Source of the DNA: Pseudomonas tructae | GTDB taxonomy: Bacteria > Pseudomonadota > Gammaproteobacteria > Pseudomonadales > Pseudomonadaceae | Direction: 5' to 3' | DNA length: 64,000 nucleotides | Assembly: GCF_004214895.1 (NCBI RefSeq) | Contig: NZ_CP035952.1 | Span: 5,494,501-5,558,500, forward strand | Part shown: one piece after another, positions 37,464 through 46,995 of the stretch | Numbering within the stretch: the first letter of the stretch is position 1 | Layout of the letters: every line of letters begins with the position of its first letter | Position numbers and translations under genes: made by a program | Notes under the pieces: generated by a model | The model's input: only the letters and a program-made list of their open reading frames with translations | Databases searched by the model: none | What the model was told of the DNA's origin: nothing

Positions 37464-38378
37464 ATGTCATCTCGCAAGATTGCCACCAGGGATGTAATCG
37501 TCATTCTGTTGGTTGCCCTGTTGTGGGGCGCCAACTTCTCGTTCATCGGTACCAGCCTGGGTACCGTCGACCCGTACATGCTGACCGCGTTGCGGTTCTT
37601 TTTCTGCGTGTTCCCGCTGATCTTCTTTCTCCGCAAACCCCAGGCCGTCGGCCTGAAGTTCATTGCCCTTTACGGGTTGCTGTTCGGCGCCGGCATGGCC
37701 TGGCTACTCAACCTCGGTATCGCCTGGGGCGTCAATCCCGGCATCGCCTCGCTGCTTCTGCAGTTCAGCGCCTTCTTTACCGTGGGCTGGGGCGTAATGT
37801 TCTTTGGCGAAAAACTCAACCGCATAGAGCTCGGCGCCATTGCTCTCGCGCTCGTCGGCCTTGGCCTGGTCATTCACACCAGCGGTGACAACCTGTCGAT
37901 AACCGGGGTGCTGTTCGTGCTGCTGGCCGCCCTGTGCTGGAGCCTGTGCAACATCATCATCAAGTTGTGCGGGCTCAAGGATGCCTTCGCCTTTCTGGTG
38001 TGGTCGTGCCTGTTCGCCATTCCTGCGCTGTTCCTGGCCACCTACCTGGTCCAGGGGCCAACGCCCTTTGTGCAATTGTTCAAGGGCTATGAGGCATCTG
38101 CCTACTTCTCGATCATGTACCAGGCCTACATTTCCACCTTGCTTGGCTACTGGGTCTGGAACAAGCAAATGCACAAGTACCCGGTCAGCCAGATTGCTCC
38201 TTACTCGATCCTGGTACCGATCTGGGGCCTGGTCATTTCCTGGTGGGTATTCGAAGAGTCAACCAACGCCGCCAGGCTGGCGGCCATAGGTCTGACCCTG
38301 AGCGCCCTGGCCTTGTTCATCAGTGCCAGGCGCCTTGAGCTGCTCATGGGCAAAACCACCCAACTGACGCCCCACTGA
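37464..38378 (+). CDS. EamA/DMT superfamily transporter
   Basis: A 304-residue membrane protein with about ten helices in two EamA repeats (LLVALLWGANFSFIGT in the first). GGAG lies eight bases before the ATG at 37464; an in-frame TTG at 37452 is less likely. Close relatives are drug/metabolite or amino-acid exporters; the substrate is not indicated. It converges on the receiver gene, with only 6 bases between stops. Confidence 0.87.
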   Translation: MSSRKIATRDVIVILLVALLWGANFSFIGTSLGTVDPYMLTALRFFFCVFPLIFFLRKPQAVGLKFIALYGLLFGAGMAWLLNLGIAWGVNPGIASLLLQFSAFFTVGWGVMFFGEKLNRIELGAIALALVGLGLVIHTSGDNLSITGVLFVLLAALCWSLCNIIIKLCGLKDAFAFLVWSCLFAIPALFLATYLVQGPTPFVQLFKGYEASAYFSIMYQAYISTLLGYWVWNKQMHKYPVSQIAPYSILVPIWGLVISWWVFEESTNAARLAAIGLTLSALALFISARRLELLMGKTTQLTPH

Positions 38379-38384
38379 CCCGGT

Positions 38385-38843
38385 TCAGCCTCTGTGGATG
38401 CCCAGTTCGCGTTTGATCAATCTGACCAACCCCTTCAGTTTTTCGTCGATCAGGGGTTTGAGCAGGAAATCAACGACACTCAGGTGCATGGCGGCAATGG
38501 CATCCTCTACCTCGGCATCACCGCAGACGATGATGATGGGTAGCTCCGCGCGTTTTGATTCACGAATCTTGCCGATCAGATCGAGGCCGTCCAGCGGAGC
38601 CATGCGCAGGTCGGTGATCAGCACGCCGATACCCGCTTGCCTTTCCAGATACTGCAGTGCGGCCTCAGGCCGCCCTTCAGTGATACAAACAATGCCATGG
38701 CTCGACAGGTAGGCAGCCAATGCCTCACGACTCGCCTTGTCATCATCGACAATCAATACTTTCAGCGGCGTAGCCGCTGGCGCCGTTACCGATGCCAGTG
38801 CCTCACGCTCGGCTTCGCTCAGTATGTCGTCATGGTCGGACAT
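38385..38843 (-). CDS. Single-domain response regulator (receiver only)
   Basis: A 152-residue protein: about 25 N-terminal residues then a receiver domain (about 28-145) with acidic Asp33-35, phospho-acceptor Asp78 (LITDLRM) and Lys129 (LLKPL). No output domain follows. The conserved Thr/Ser of the switch strand appears as Cys107 (IIIVCGD). The start at 38843 (MSDHDDILS) is preferred over the longer 38888. No histidine kinase is nearby, so it is an orphan. Confidence 0.83.
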   Translation of the reverse strand: MSDHDDILSEAEREALASVTAPAATPLKVLIVDDDKASREALAAYLSSHGIVCITEGRPEAALQYLERQAGIGVLITDLRMAPLDGLDLIGKIRESKRAELPIIIVCGDAEVEDAIAAMHLSVVDFLLKPLIDEKLKGLVRLIKRELGIHRG

Positions 38844-39079
38844 GGCTGTCTCATCATCAATAACCTGCAAAAATGTCCTGTGAATCAAGTTCAGACCGCA
38901 TTCAGATTAGATGCAAACTGCCTTTCGTCGGGTAATTGACACATGACGCAACGCTTCAACACCCTGACGCCATTTATAGACTTACGTCCAATGGGCACTG
39001 GGCAGTCCGCGACCGACCATGAACAACGACAACAACAAGGTCGATGGTCACAGGTCGGCACAACGACGCGGTAATGCTC

Positions 39080-41017
39080 ATGAGCAAAATGGACGCCTTC
39101 ACCCAGGCAGGAAAAACTGCAGTCATGCAGAACATCCAGGGGACCATGCAATTTTTGCAACGCTTCCCACCGTTCAACCAGATGGAGAACGCCCACCTGG
39201 CGTTTCTCGTCGAACAGTGCCAACTGCGCTTCTATGCAGCCAATGACAGCATCATCAAGCCCAGCGACGGCCCGGTCGAGCACTTCTATATCGTCAAGCA
39301 GGGTCGGGTGGTCGGCGAGCGCCAGCACGTGACCCGCCCTGGCACCGAGACCACCTTCGAGATCACCAGCGGCGAATGCTTCCCCCTCGCTGCCCTGCTA
39401 GGCGAGCGGGCTACCCGCACCGAACACCTGGCCGGCGAAGACACCTTCTGCCTGCAATTGAACAAAGCCGCGTTCATCCGCTTGTTCACCCTGTCCGAAG
39501 CCTTCCGTGACTTTGCCCTGCGCGGAGTCAGCAGCCTGCTCGACCAGGTCAACCAGCAGGTCCAGCGCCGCGCGGTGGAAACCCTTGGCAACCAGTATTC
39601 ACTGAACACCCGCCTGGGTGAACTGGCCATGCGTCACCCCGTGGTCTGTGATCCGGCAACGCCGCTGCGGGAAGCTGTGCGCCTGATGCACGAACAGCAG
39701 GTTGGCAGCATTGTCATTGTCGACGAACAACGCTTCCCTATCGGTATCTTCACCCTGCGCGACCTGCGTCAGGTAGTGGCCGATGCCAGCGCCGACTTCG
39801 CCAGCCCCATCAACCGGCACATGACCGCCGCGCCCTTCTACCTGAGCCCGCAAGCCAGTGCCTTCGATGCGGCCATCGCCATGACCGAGCGGCATATCGC
39901 CCATGTCTGCCTGGTTGACGAGCAGCGCCTGTGCGGTGTGGTGTCCGAGCGCGACCTGTTCTCCCTGCAACGCGTCGACCTGGTGCATCTGGCCCGCACC
40001 ATCCGCCACGCCAGCCGAGTTGAAAGCCTGGTTTCGCTGCGCGGTGAAATCAGCCAACTGGTCGAGCGCATGCTGGCCCACGGGGCGTCCTCGACACAGA
40101 TCACCCAGATCATCACCCTGCTCAACGACCATACCGTGTGCCGGGTCATCGAGTTGGCCATCGAAGACAAGGGCGACCCGGGCGTGCCGTTCAGTTGGCT
40201 GTGCTTTGGCAGTGAAGGCCGCCGCGAACAGACCCTGCACACCGACCAGGACAACGGCATCCTCTTCGAAGCCCGTGATGCCGCCCATGCCGCCGAGCTA
40301 CGCGGGCGCCTGCTGCCGCTGGCCCAACACATCAACCAGGGCCTGGCGCAATGTGGCTTCAGCCTGTGCAAAGGCAACATCATGGCCGGCAACCCCGAGC
40401 TGTGTTTGTCTCGTGCCGAATGGTCACGACGCTTTGCCGCTTTCATTCGCGAAGCTACGCCGGAAAACCTGCTGGCTTCGAGCATCTACTTCGACCTGCG
40501 GGTGGTCTGGGGCAATGAGCTCGCCTGTGAACAGCTGCGCCAGAGCATCCTCGAACAAGTCGCCGACAACCGCCTGTTCCAGCGCATGATGGCCGAAAAT
40601 GCCCTGCGCCAGCGCCCGCCGGTTGGACGCTTTCGCGAGTTCGTATTAACCCGCCAGGGCAACGACAAGGCCGCGACCCTCGACCTCAAGGTCCAGGGCC
40701 TGACGCCGTTTGTCGATGGCGCACGCCTGCTGGCCCTGGCCAACGGCATCGGCGCCAACAACACCCTGGAACGCCTGCGCCAACTGGTGGCCAAGAAGGT
40801 CATCGAGGCGCTCGACGGCGCTGCCTATGAAGAGGCTTACCACTTCATCCAGCAAACCCGCATGCAGCAGCATCAGTTGCAAAGCCGGCAGAACCTGGCG
40901 TATTCCAACCGGGTCGATCCCGATAGCCTCAATCATCTGGACCGGCGCATCCTGCGCGAATCCCTGCGCCAGGCGCAACGCCTGCAAAGCAGCCTGGCCT
41001 TGCGGTACCAGCTATGA
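39080..41017 (+). CDS. DUF294 nucleotidyltransferase with cNMP-binding and CBS domains
   Basis: About 645 residues: an N-terminal cyclic-nucleotide-binding domain (about 20-145), a pair of CBS domains (about 185-305), and a DUF294 putative nucleotidyltransferase (GSEGRREQTLHTDQDNG) with its C-terminal helical partner. GlnD-like architecture suggests it modifies a protein or nucleotide in response to a nucleotide signal; substrate unknown. Alternative starts at 39044 and 39074 exist, none with a clear ribosome site. Its stop overlaps the next gene by four bases. Confidence 0.87.
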   Translation: MSKMDAFTQAGKTAVMQNIQGTMQFLQRFPPFNQMENAHLAFLVEQCQLRFYAANDSIIKPSDGPVEHFYIVKQGRVVGERQHVTRPGTETTFEITSGECFPLAALLGERATRTEHLAGEDTFCLQLNKAAFIRLFTLSEAFRDFALRGVSSLLDQVNQQVQRRAVETLGNQYSLNTRLGELAMRHPVVCDPATPLREAVRLMHEQQVGSIVIVDEQRFPIGIFTLRDLRQVVADASADFASPINRHMTAAPFYLSPQASAFDAAIAMTERHIAHVCLVDEQRLCGVVSERDLFSLQRVDLVHLARTIRHASRVESLVSLRGEISQLVERMLAHGASSTQITQIITLLNDHTVCRVIELAIEDKGDPGVPFSWLCFGSEGRREQTLHTDQDNGILFEARDAAHAAELRGRLLPLAQHINQGLAQCGFSLCKGNIMAGNPELCLSRAEWSRRFAAFIREATPENLLASSIYFDLRVVWGNELACEQLRQSILEQVADNRLFQRMMAENALRQRPPVGRFREFVLTRQGNDKAATLDLKVQGLTPFVDGARLLALANGIGANNTLERLRQLVAKKVIEALDGAAYEEAYHFIQQTRMQQHQLQSRQNLAYSNRVDPDSLNHLDRRILRESLRQAQRLQSSLALRYQL

Positions 41018-41724
41018 GTCTGTTTGCCTGGCTACGCCCCAATCAACCGCGCCTGGACGAGCAACTGCGCCAGCGCCTGGAACAGTTGGCGGCACCGGCG
41101 CCGCTGGCTGAACACAGCCTGCGCCAGCAGCGCTGGGTGGTGCTCGACCTGGAAACCAGTGGCCTGAACCTCAATCGTGACCAGGTGCTATCGATTGGCG
41201 CCGTGGTCATCGAAGACGGCGCCATCGACTTCAGCCAGCAGTTCGAGCGCACCCTGCACCAGCGCGACCACAAGCTCACTTCCAGCGTACTGATCCACGG
41301 CCTGGGCCCCAGTGCCATCGCCGCAGGCTGCGAACCGGCTGACGCGCTGCTCGATCTCATGGACTTTATCGGCGACAGCCCGCTGCTGGCCTTTCATGCG
41401 CCTTTCGACCAGCGAATGCTCGGCCGCGCCTTGAAAGACCACCTGGGCTATCGCCTGCAGCATCCGTTCTTCGATGTCGCCGAGTTGGCCCCATTGCTCA
41501 ACCCGCAGATCACCCTGCGCGAAGCCGGGCTGGATGACTGGACCGCCTGCTTCAACCTGGAGGTTGCCGAACGCCACAACGCCAGCGCCGACGCCATGGT
41601 GACCGCCGAACTGGCCCTGATCCTGTTAAGCCAGGCCCGGCGCCAAAAACTGGACAGCCCGGCACTGCTCGATCAACAACTGCAGCGCCTGCGCAGGCGT
41701 CGCCAACAAAGCCATGGCTTTTGA
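41014..41724 (+). CDS. DnaQ-like 3'-5' exonuclease (DEDDh)
   Basis: A 236-residue exonuclease. The three DEDDh motifs are VVLDLETSGLN (Exo I), AFHAPFDQRML (Exo II) and RHNASADAMVTAEL (Exo III). It resembles the proofreading epsilon subunit, but the partner gene and overall context suggest a separate role. ATGA overlap with the DUF294 gene indicates translational coupling, an arrangement found repeatedly across Proteobacteria. Confidence 0.9.
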   Translation: MSLFAWLRPNQPRLDEQLRQRLEQLAAPAPLAEHSLRQQRWVVLDLETSGLNLNRDQVLSIGAVVIEDGAIDFSQQFERTLHQRDHKLTSSVLIHGLGPSAIAAGCEPADALLDLMDFIGDSPLLAFHAPFDQRMLGRALKDHLGYRLQHPFFDVAELAPLLNPQITLREAGLDDWTACFNLEVAERHNASADAMVTAELALILLSQARRQKLDSPALLDQQLQRLRRRRQQSHGF

Positions 41725-41776
41725 ACATCATCCGATGAGCGTGAATTGCATCTGACCGGGAGCATCTGCGACAATC

Positions 41777-41795
41777 GCGAATAATTCTCGTTAGT
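41777..41795 (-). promoter_or_regulatory. Candidate Fur box upstream of the second ECF sigma gene
   Basis: GCGAATAATTCTCGTTAGT, read on the minus strand, matches the 19-bp Fur consensus at 12 of 19 positions, 25 bases before the TTG start of the sigma gene. The match is moderate; context supports it. Confidence 0.5.
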
Positions 41796-41819
41796 TAACG
41801 TGTCTTTTCGGGGAACGCC

Positions 41820-42338
41820 TTGTCGTCTGTGCAAAGCCCACACACTGAGCTGGTCGGTGCGCTGTATCGCGACCATCGCAGTTGGCTGCTCGCCTGGCTA
41901 CGGCGCAACATCGCTTGCGCCGACCGTGCCGAAGACCTGAACCAGGACACCTTCGTGCGCCTGCTCGGGCGTGAGCAATTGCCTGTACCACGCGAACCCC
42001 GGGCGTTCCTGCTGGCCATCGCCAAGGGCTTGTTGTTCGACCACTTTCGCCGCGCAGCACTGGAGCAGGCGTACCTGGCCGAACTGATGCTGATTCCCGA
42101 AGCCGAGCACCCCTCCCCGGAACAACAGCATCTGATCCTCGAAGACCTCAAGGCCATCGACCGCCTGCTTGGCAAGCTGTCGAGCAAGGCCCGGGCAGCC
42201 TTTCTGTACAACCGCCTGGACGGCCTGGGTCATGCCGAGATCGCCGAGCGTCTGGGCGTCTCGGTCTCGCGGGTGCGCCAGTACCTGGCCCAGGGCATGC
42301 GTCAATGTTACGTGGCGCTGTACGGTGAGCCGACATGA
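41820..42338 (+). CDS. ECF sigma factor, FecI type (second locus)
   Basis: A 172-residue iron-starvation sigma factor with region 2 (DRAEDLNQDTFVRLL) and region 4 (GHAEIAERLGVSVSRVRQYLAQGM). The start is a TTG at 41820 with GGGGAA seven bases upstream. It belongs to a sigma-fecR-receptor operon like the one at 8.4 kb, but the two sigma factors are clearly different in sequence. From memory, the homologous P. putida locus has been linked to hydroxamate siderophore (Fiu/Fox type) signalling. Confidence 0.88.
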   Translation: MSSVQSPHTELVGALYRDHRSWLLAWLRRNIACADRAEDLNQDTFVRLLGREQLPVPREPRAFLLAIAKGLLFDHFRRAALEQAYLAELMLIPEAEHPSPEQQHLILEDLKAIDRLLGKLSSKARAAFLYNRLDGLGHAEIAERLGVSVSRVRQYLAQGMRQCYVALYGEPT

Positions 42339-43300
42339 ACAACCAGCCGGTTTCAACCCGGGTGCTGGATGCCGCCATCGCCTGGCAATTGTGCCTGGAT
42401 TCGGGCAGTGGCAGCGCCGATGAGCGCGCCGAATTCGCCCGCTGGCATGCCGCCAGCGAAGAACACGCCCGCGCCTGGATGCAACTGGGCATGCTTGACC
42501 AGCGCTTTAGCGCTGCGGCCGGCCCGGCGCGCCAAGCCCTGCTGCAATCACGCGCCGGTCTACGCCAGCGGGTACGCAAGCTGGGCCGCGGCGTGGCCAG
42601 CCTGGTGCTGGTGGTTGGCCTGTTGAGCTGGGTCAGTGCCCATCAATCGCTGGGCTATTGGCTGGCCGACCAGCGCACCGGCACGGGTGAGCAGCGCACC
42701 TTGCGCCTGACCGACGGCACCCTGATCAGTCTCAACACCCATTCGGCGGTAGATATCCGCTTCGATGGCAAAGAGCGCCTGATTGTCTTGCACGAAGGCG
42801 AAATCTCCATCGAGACCGGCCACAAGGATGACCGTCCCTTTGTCGTCAGCACCGCCGATGGCCGCCTGCGTGCGCTGGGCACGCGTTTTCTGGTCAAGCT
42901 TGAAGACCAGGGCACACGCCTGAGCGTACTGCAGTCGGCAGTGGCCGCCCGGCCACAAAACAGCGGCGACGAACAGATCTTCAAGGAAGGTCAGCAAGTG
43001 CTGATGAACCACGACCGTCTGGGCCGGGCTGACGGCCTGGACGTCGGTGCCGATGCCTGGACCCGTGGCATGCTGGTCGTCGACAACGTGCGCCTGGCGG
43101 ACCTGGTCGACGAACTGGGGCGCTATCGCAGCGGCCACCTGGGCGTTGCCGCAGAAGTGGCTGACCTGCGCATCACCGGTAGCTTCCCGCTCAACGACAC
43201 CGACCTTGCGCTGACGTCGTTGCTGCCGACCTTACCGGTGCAGATCGAGCAGCGCACGCCGTGGTGGGTGACGGTAGTAGCCAAACACAAGACGCCCTGA
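42335..43300 (+). CDS. FecR-family anti-sigma regulator (second locus)
   Basis: A 321-residue protein with an N-terminal sigma-binding DUF4880 part (about 1-60), a transmembrane segment (GVASLVLVVGLLSWVSA), and a periplasmic FecR domain ending near residue 260, followed by a C-terminal region that should contact the receptor's STN domain. ATGA overlap with the sigma gene couples their synthesis. Confidence 0.88.
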   Translation: MNNQPVSTRVLDAAIAWQLCLDSGSGSADERAEFARWHAASEEHARAWMQLGMLDQRFSAAAGPARQALLQSRAGLRQRVRKLGRGVASLVLVVGLLSWVSAHQSLGYWLADQRTGTGEQRTLRLTDGTLISLNTHSAVDIRFDGKERLIVLHEGEISIETGHKDDRPFVVSTADGRLRALGTRFLVKLEDQGTRLSVLQSAVAARPQNSGDEQIFKEGQQVLMNHDRLGRADGLDVGADAWTRGMLVVDNVRLADLVDELGRYRSGHLGVAAEVADLRITGSFPLNDTDLALTSLLPTLPVQIEQRTPWWVTVVAKHKTP

Positions 43301-43453
43301 GGGCCCATGGGAGCCGGCCTTGCAGGCGATAGGCCACGTCAGCAGCCCCTTGTGCAATACAAATCAAAATTATTTTCACTCCCCCCTGACACTTATCCCA
43401 ACTCACTCGGCAAGGAAGCTAGTTAGCACTTACTTTCGTCGAGGAGCCGCTGT

Positions 43454-45880
43454 ATGTCCCGCGCTTTTGAGAACTTCCTGCGTCCCAGCTTGCTGGCCAT
43501 GGCCATTGCCCTGACAGCACCTCTGGCGAGCAGCCCGCTGATCGCCGCCGAGCAATCGGGCGGCCTGCGCAGCTACAACCTGCCTGCCGCACCGCTGTCG
43601 ACCACACTGAACCAGATCGCCAGCCAGGCCGGCATTGCCTTGGCCCTGGACCCGAGCCTGGCCAGCGGTCGTACCTCGGCGCCAGTCAGCGGCCAGTACG
43701 ATGGCGTCGGCGCCCTGCAAGCGGCCCTGCGCGGCACCGGCCTGCAACTGCAACAAAGCAGTGCCGGTACCTACAGCCTGATCGCCGCCCCCGACGGCAC
43801 CCTGGCCCTGCCGGAAACCAGCGTCAACGCGCGCAGCGATTATGAAAGTGCCTGGGGCCCGGCTACCGGCTTCACCGCGACCCGCACTGCCGCTGGCAGC
43901 AAAACCGACACGCCGATCGTAGAAGCACCGCGCTCGATGAGCGTGATTACCCGCGAACAACTGGACGATCGCCAAGTCCTCAACCTCAACGATGCCCTGC
44001 GTTACACCGCCGGCGTGCAAAGCAGCGGCTACGCCTCCGACACCCGCGCCGACTGGCTGCGGGTGCGCGGCTTCGACCCGACCCAGTTCCTCGACGGCCT
44101 GCCATTGCCCAAAGGCTCGTTCGCCAACCCGAAAGTCGAGCCGTGGAACCTTGAGCGTATCGCCGTGCTGCGCGGCCCGGCATCCTCGGTGTATGGCCAG
44201 ACCCCGCCCGGTGGCATGCTCGACATGGTCAGCCGTCGCCCCCAAGCGCAAAGCGCCCACCAGATCGAAGCTCAAGTGGGCAGCAACAACCACCGCCAGA
44301 TCAACTTCGACAGTACCGGCAAGATCGATGACGAGGGTCAGTTCCTGTACCGTGTGAGCGGCGTGGTACGCGACAGCGGCGCGCCGACCGATCATGTACC
44401 GGACAAGCGCTACAACCTCGCGCCGAGCCTGACCTGGAACATGGATGAAGACACCAGCCTGACCTTCATCACCCAGTTCACCCGCGACGATACCGGTATC
44501 AGCGGCCAGTTCCTCCCGCTGCAGGGCACCAAGCTGGGCTCGCCGGCAGGCGACATCTCCCACCACAAAAACCTCGGTGATCCGGACTGGGAGTTCTACG
44601 ATCGCACCTACTACGCCTTGGGCTATGCCTTCGAGCACCGTCTGAACGATGTCTGGCAGTTCCGCCAGAACCTGCGCTACACCAAGAGCGACCTGTCGTT
44701 CCAGGGCATCAACGTTGCGACCATGAACAACGACACGATCCAGCCTGACGGCACCGTCCCGCGAGAAACCGGCATCGTCAACGAAGACATCAGCCAGTTC
44801 GCCGTCGACAACAACTTCCAGGCCGACTTCCAGACCGGCGACCTGAGCCACACCTTGCTGATTGGTCTGGACCACCAGCGCTCGAACACCAACTACCGCT
44901 GGGACTACGGCCTGAGCGGCAGCGTGCCGCCAGGCAATGTGATCAAGCCGCCGTACGGCCAGGACTTTTCCAAGGTGTCGTACTTCACCATGTACGACTA
45001 CGGTCAGAAGACCCGCCAGACCGGCTTCTACGTGCAGGACCAGATCGCCCTCGACAACTGGCGCCTGACCCTGGGCGGGCGTGAAGACTGGATTCACACC
45101 GGCACCACCTTCCACAACCTGAACGATGCCACCAGCACCGAGCGTGACAAGGCCTTCACCGGCAACGTCGGCCTGAGCTACGTATTCGATAACGGTGTGA
45201 CCCCGTACGTCTCCTACACCGAGTCGTTCCAGCCGACTTCCGGCGCCGCAGCCAATGCTACCCAGTCGTTCAAACCGACCGAGGGGCATCAGTACGAAGT
45301 CGGTGTCAAATACCAGCCGGTCGGCAGCAAGAACCTGTATACCGCTGCCGTGTATGACCTGCGCCAGGACAACGTGGAAGTCACCGAGGGCAACATCACC
45401 CGCCAGGTTGGCCAGTTGCAGGTCCGCGGCCTTGAGCTCGAAGCCACCACTCAGGTAACCGAAAACCTCAAGCTGATCGGTTCCTACAGCTACACCGATA
45501 CCGAGATCCTCAAGGGTGCGGCCGACGAACAAGGCAATCGCATGGCGCTGATCCCGCGCAACCAGGCGACCCTGTGGGCTGACTACACCTGGCACAACGG
45601 CCTGCTCGACGGCTTCGGTGTTGGCGGTGGCGTGCGCTATGTCGGTGACAACTACGGCAACACCACTAACACCGATCTGGGTTATGTCGGTTCCTACACC
45701 ATCTACGACGCGTCGCTACACTACGACCTGGGCCGCAAGGTCAGCACACTCAAAGGCATGACCGTCGCCGTCGAAGCCAAGAACCTGTTCAACAAGGACT
45801 ACCTGGCCAACTGCGACGGCTACTGGTGCTACTACGGTGACGAGCGCAACGTGGTTGCCAGCGTGAACTACAAGTTCTGA
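43454..45880 (+). CDS. TonB-dependent siderophore receptor with signalling domain (second locus)
   Basis: An 808-residue outer-membrane transducer: signal peptide (about 1-33), STN domain (about 38-90, LSTTLNQIASQAGIALALD), plug (about 150-250, RIAVLRGPASSVYGQ) and a barrel ending NYKF. C-terminal CDGYWCYYGDERN is typical of hydroxamate-siderophore receptors such as FoxA, FiuA and FhuA. GAGGAG precedes the ATG. The gene immediately downstream, a PepSY protein, recalls the foxA-foxB pair of P. aeruginosa, so ferrioxamine or ferrichrome are candidate ligands. Confidence 0.9.
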   Translation: MSRAFENFLRPSLLAMAIALTAPLASSPLIAAEQSGGLRSYNLPAAPLSTTLNQIASQAGIALALDPSLASGRTSAPVSGQYDGVGALQAALRGTGLQLQQSSAGTYSLIAAPDGTLALPETSVNARSDYESAWGPATGFTATRTAAGSKTDTPIVEAPRSMSVITREQLDDRQVLNLNDALRYTAGVQSSGYASDTRADWLRVRGFDPTQFLDGLPLPKGSFANPKVEPWNLERIAVLRGPASSVYGQTPPGGMLDMVSRRPQAQSAHQIEAQVGSNNHRQINFDSTGKIDDEGQFLYRVSGVVRDSGAPTDHVPDKRYNLAPSLTWNMDEDTSLTFITQFTRDDTGISGQFLPLQGTKLGSPAGDISHHKNLGDPDWEFYDRTYYALGYAFEHRLNDVWQFRQNLRYTKSDLSFQGINVATMNNDTIQPDGTVPRETGIVNEDISQFAVDNNFQADFQTGDLSHTLLIGLDHQRSNTNYRWDYGLSGSVPPGNVIKPPYGQDFSKVSYFTMYDYGQKTRQTGFYVQDQIALDNWRLTLGGREDWIHTGTTFHNLNDATSTERDKAFTGNVGLSYVFDNGVTPYVSYTESFQPTSGAAANATQSFKPTEGHQYEVGVKYQPVGSKNLYTAAVYDLRQDNVEVTEGNITRQVGQLQVRGLELEATTQVTENLKLIGSYSYTDTEILKGAADEQGNRMALIPRNQATLWADYTWHNGLLDGFGVGGGVRYVGDNYGNTTNTDLGYVGSYTIYDASLHYDLGRKVSTLKGMTVAVEAKNLFNKDYLANCDGYWCYYGDERNVVASVNYKF

Positions 45881-46995
45881 TGAAAAGCCAGACCATACGC
45901 CGCTGGTCCTGGGTACACACCTGGACCAGCCTAATCTGCACCTTGTTCCTGCTGATGTTGGCGCTCACCGGCTTGCCGTTGATCTTTCATCACGAAATCG
46001 ACCACCTGCTGGGCGATGCCCCGGTGCTCAAGCAAATGCCTGCCGATACGCCCAGGCTCGACCTGCAGGAACTGGTGCTCAAGGCCCAGGCCCATCGCCC
46101 GGGCGAGGTCATGCAGTACTTTGGTTGGGATGAGGACGACAGCAACGGCGTGATCGCGATCATGGCCGCCACCGCGGGTACCGAGCCGAACTCGTCGCAC
46201 ACCTTCATGCTCGATGCACGCACGGGCGAAGCGGTGGCAATGCCTTCGGCCAATGGCGGTTTCATGATGACCATGCTGCGCCTGCATGTGGACCTGTTCG
46301 CAGGGCTGCCCGGCAAGCTGCTGCTGGCGTTCATGGGCCTGTTGTTCGTGGTGGCGATCATCTCCGGCGTGGTGCTTTACGCGCCATTCATGCGTCGACT
46401 GAAGTTCGCCACCGTACGCAACGACAAATCCACACGCCTGCGCTGGCTCGACCTGCACAACCTGATCGGCATCGTCACCCTGACCTGGGCGTTGGTCGTG
46501 GGGGTAACCGGGGTGATCAGCGCCCTGTCGGACCTGGTCATCGCGGCCTGGCGCTTTGAGAGCCTGACAGCAATGGTTGCACCCTACCGCGATGCACCAC
46601 CACTGACCCAACTGGCGCCTGTCAGCCGGGTACTGGATATCGCTGAAGAAGCCGCGCCGGGCATGGTCCCGGACTTCATCGCCTTCCCCGGCACGCGCTT
46701 TTCCAGTGAGCATCATTATGCGGTGTTCATGAAAGGTGGCAGCCACCTTACCTCGCACCTGCTGACCCCGGTGCTGATCGACGCCAGTAACCTGCAAGTC
46801 ACCGCTATCGGTGACCGCCCCTGGTACATGGATGCCATGGGCCTGTCGCAGCCATTGCATTTCGGTGACTACGGCGGCCGGCCGATGCAGATTCTCTGGG
46901 CCGTGCTGGATGTGCTGACCATCATTGTGCTGGGGAGCGGTGTGTATTTGTGGGTGGTGCGTCGACGGGCCTCGGCGCCGGGAGCCAACCCATGA
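45880..46995 (+). CDS. PepSY-domain inner membrane protein (FoxB-like)
   Basis: A 371-residue membrane protein of the PepSY-associated TM family, with an N-terminal helix (SWVHTWTSLICTLFLLMLALTG), three further membrane segments and a large periplasmic part. Relatives such as FoxB are thought to reduce iron of imported hydroxamate siderophores in the periplasm. The ATG shares a base with the receptor stop, so it is co-expressed with it. The conserved His residues expected to bind haem (HTW, HVD, HNL) are visible. Confidence 0.85.
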   Translation: MKSQTIRRWSWVHTWTSLICTLFLLMLALTGLPLIFHHEIDHLLGDAPVLKQMPADTPRLDLQELVLKAQAHRPGEVMQYFGWDEDDSNGVIAIMAATAGTEPNSSHTFMLDARTGEAVAMPSANGGFMMTMLRLHVDLFAGLPGKLLLAFMGLLFVVAIISGVVLYAPFMRRLKFATVRNDKSTRLRWLDLHNLIGIVTLTWALVVGVTGVISALSDLVIAAWRFESLTAMVAPYRDAPPLTQLAPVSRVLDIAEEAAPGMVPDFIAFPGTRFSSEHHYAVFMKGGSHLTSHLLTPVLIDASNLQVTAIGDRPWYMDAMGLSQPLHFGDYGGRPMQILWAVLDVLTIIVLGSGVYLWVVRRRASAPGANP

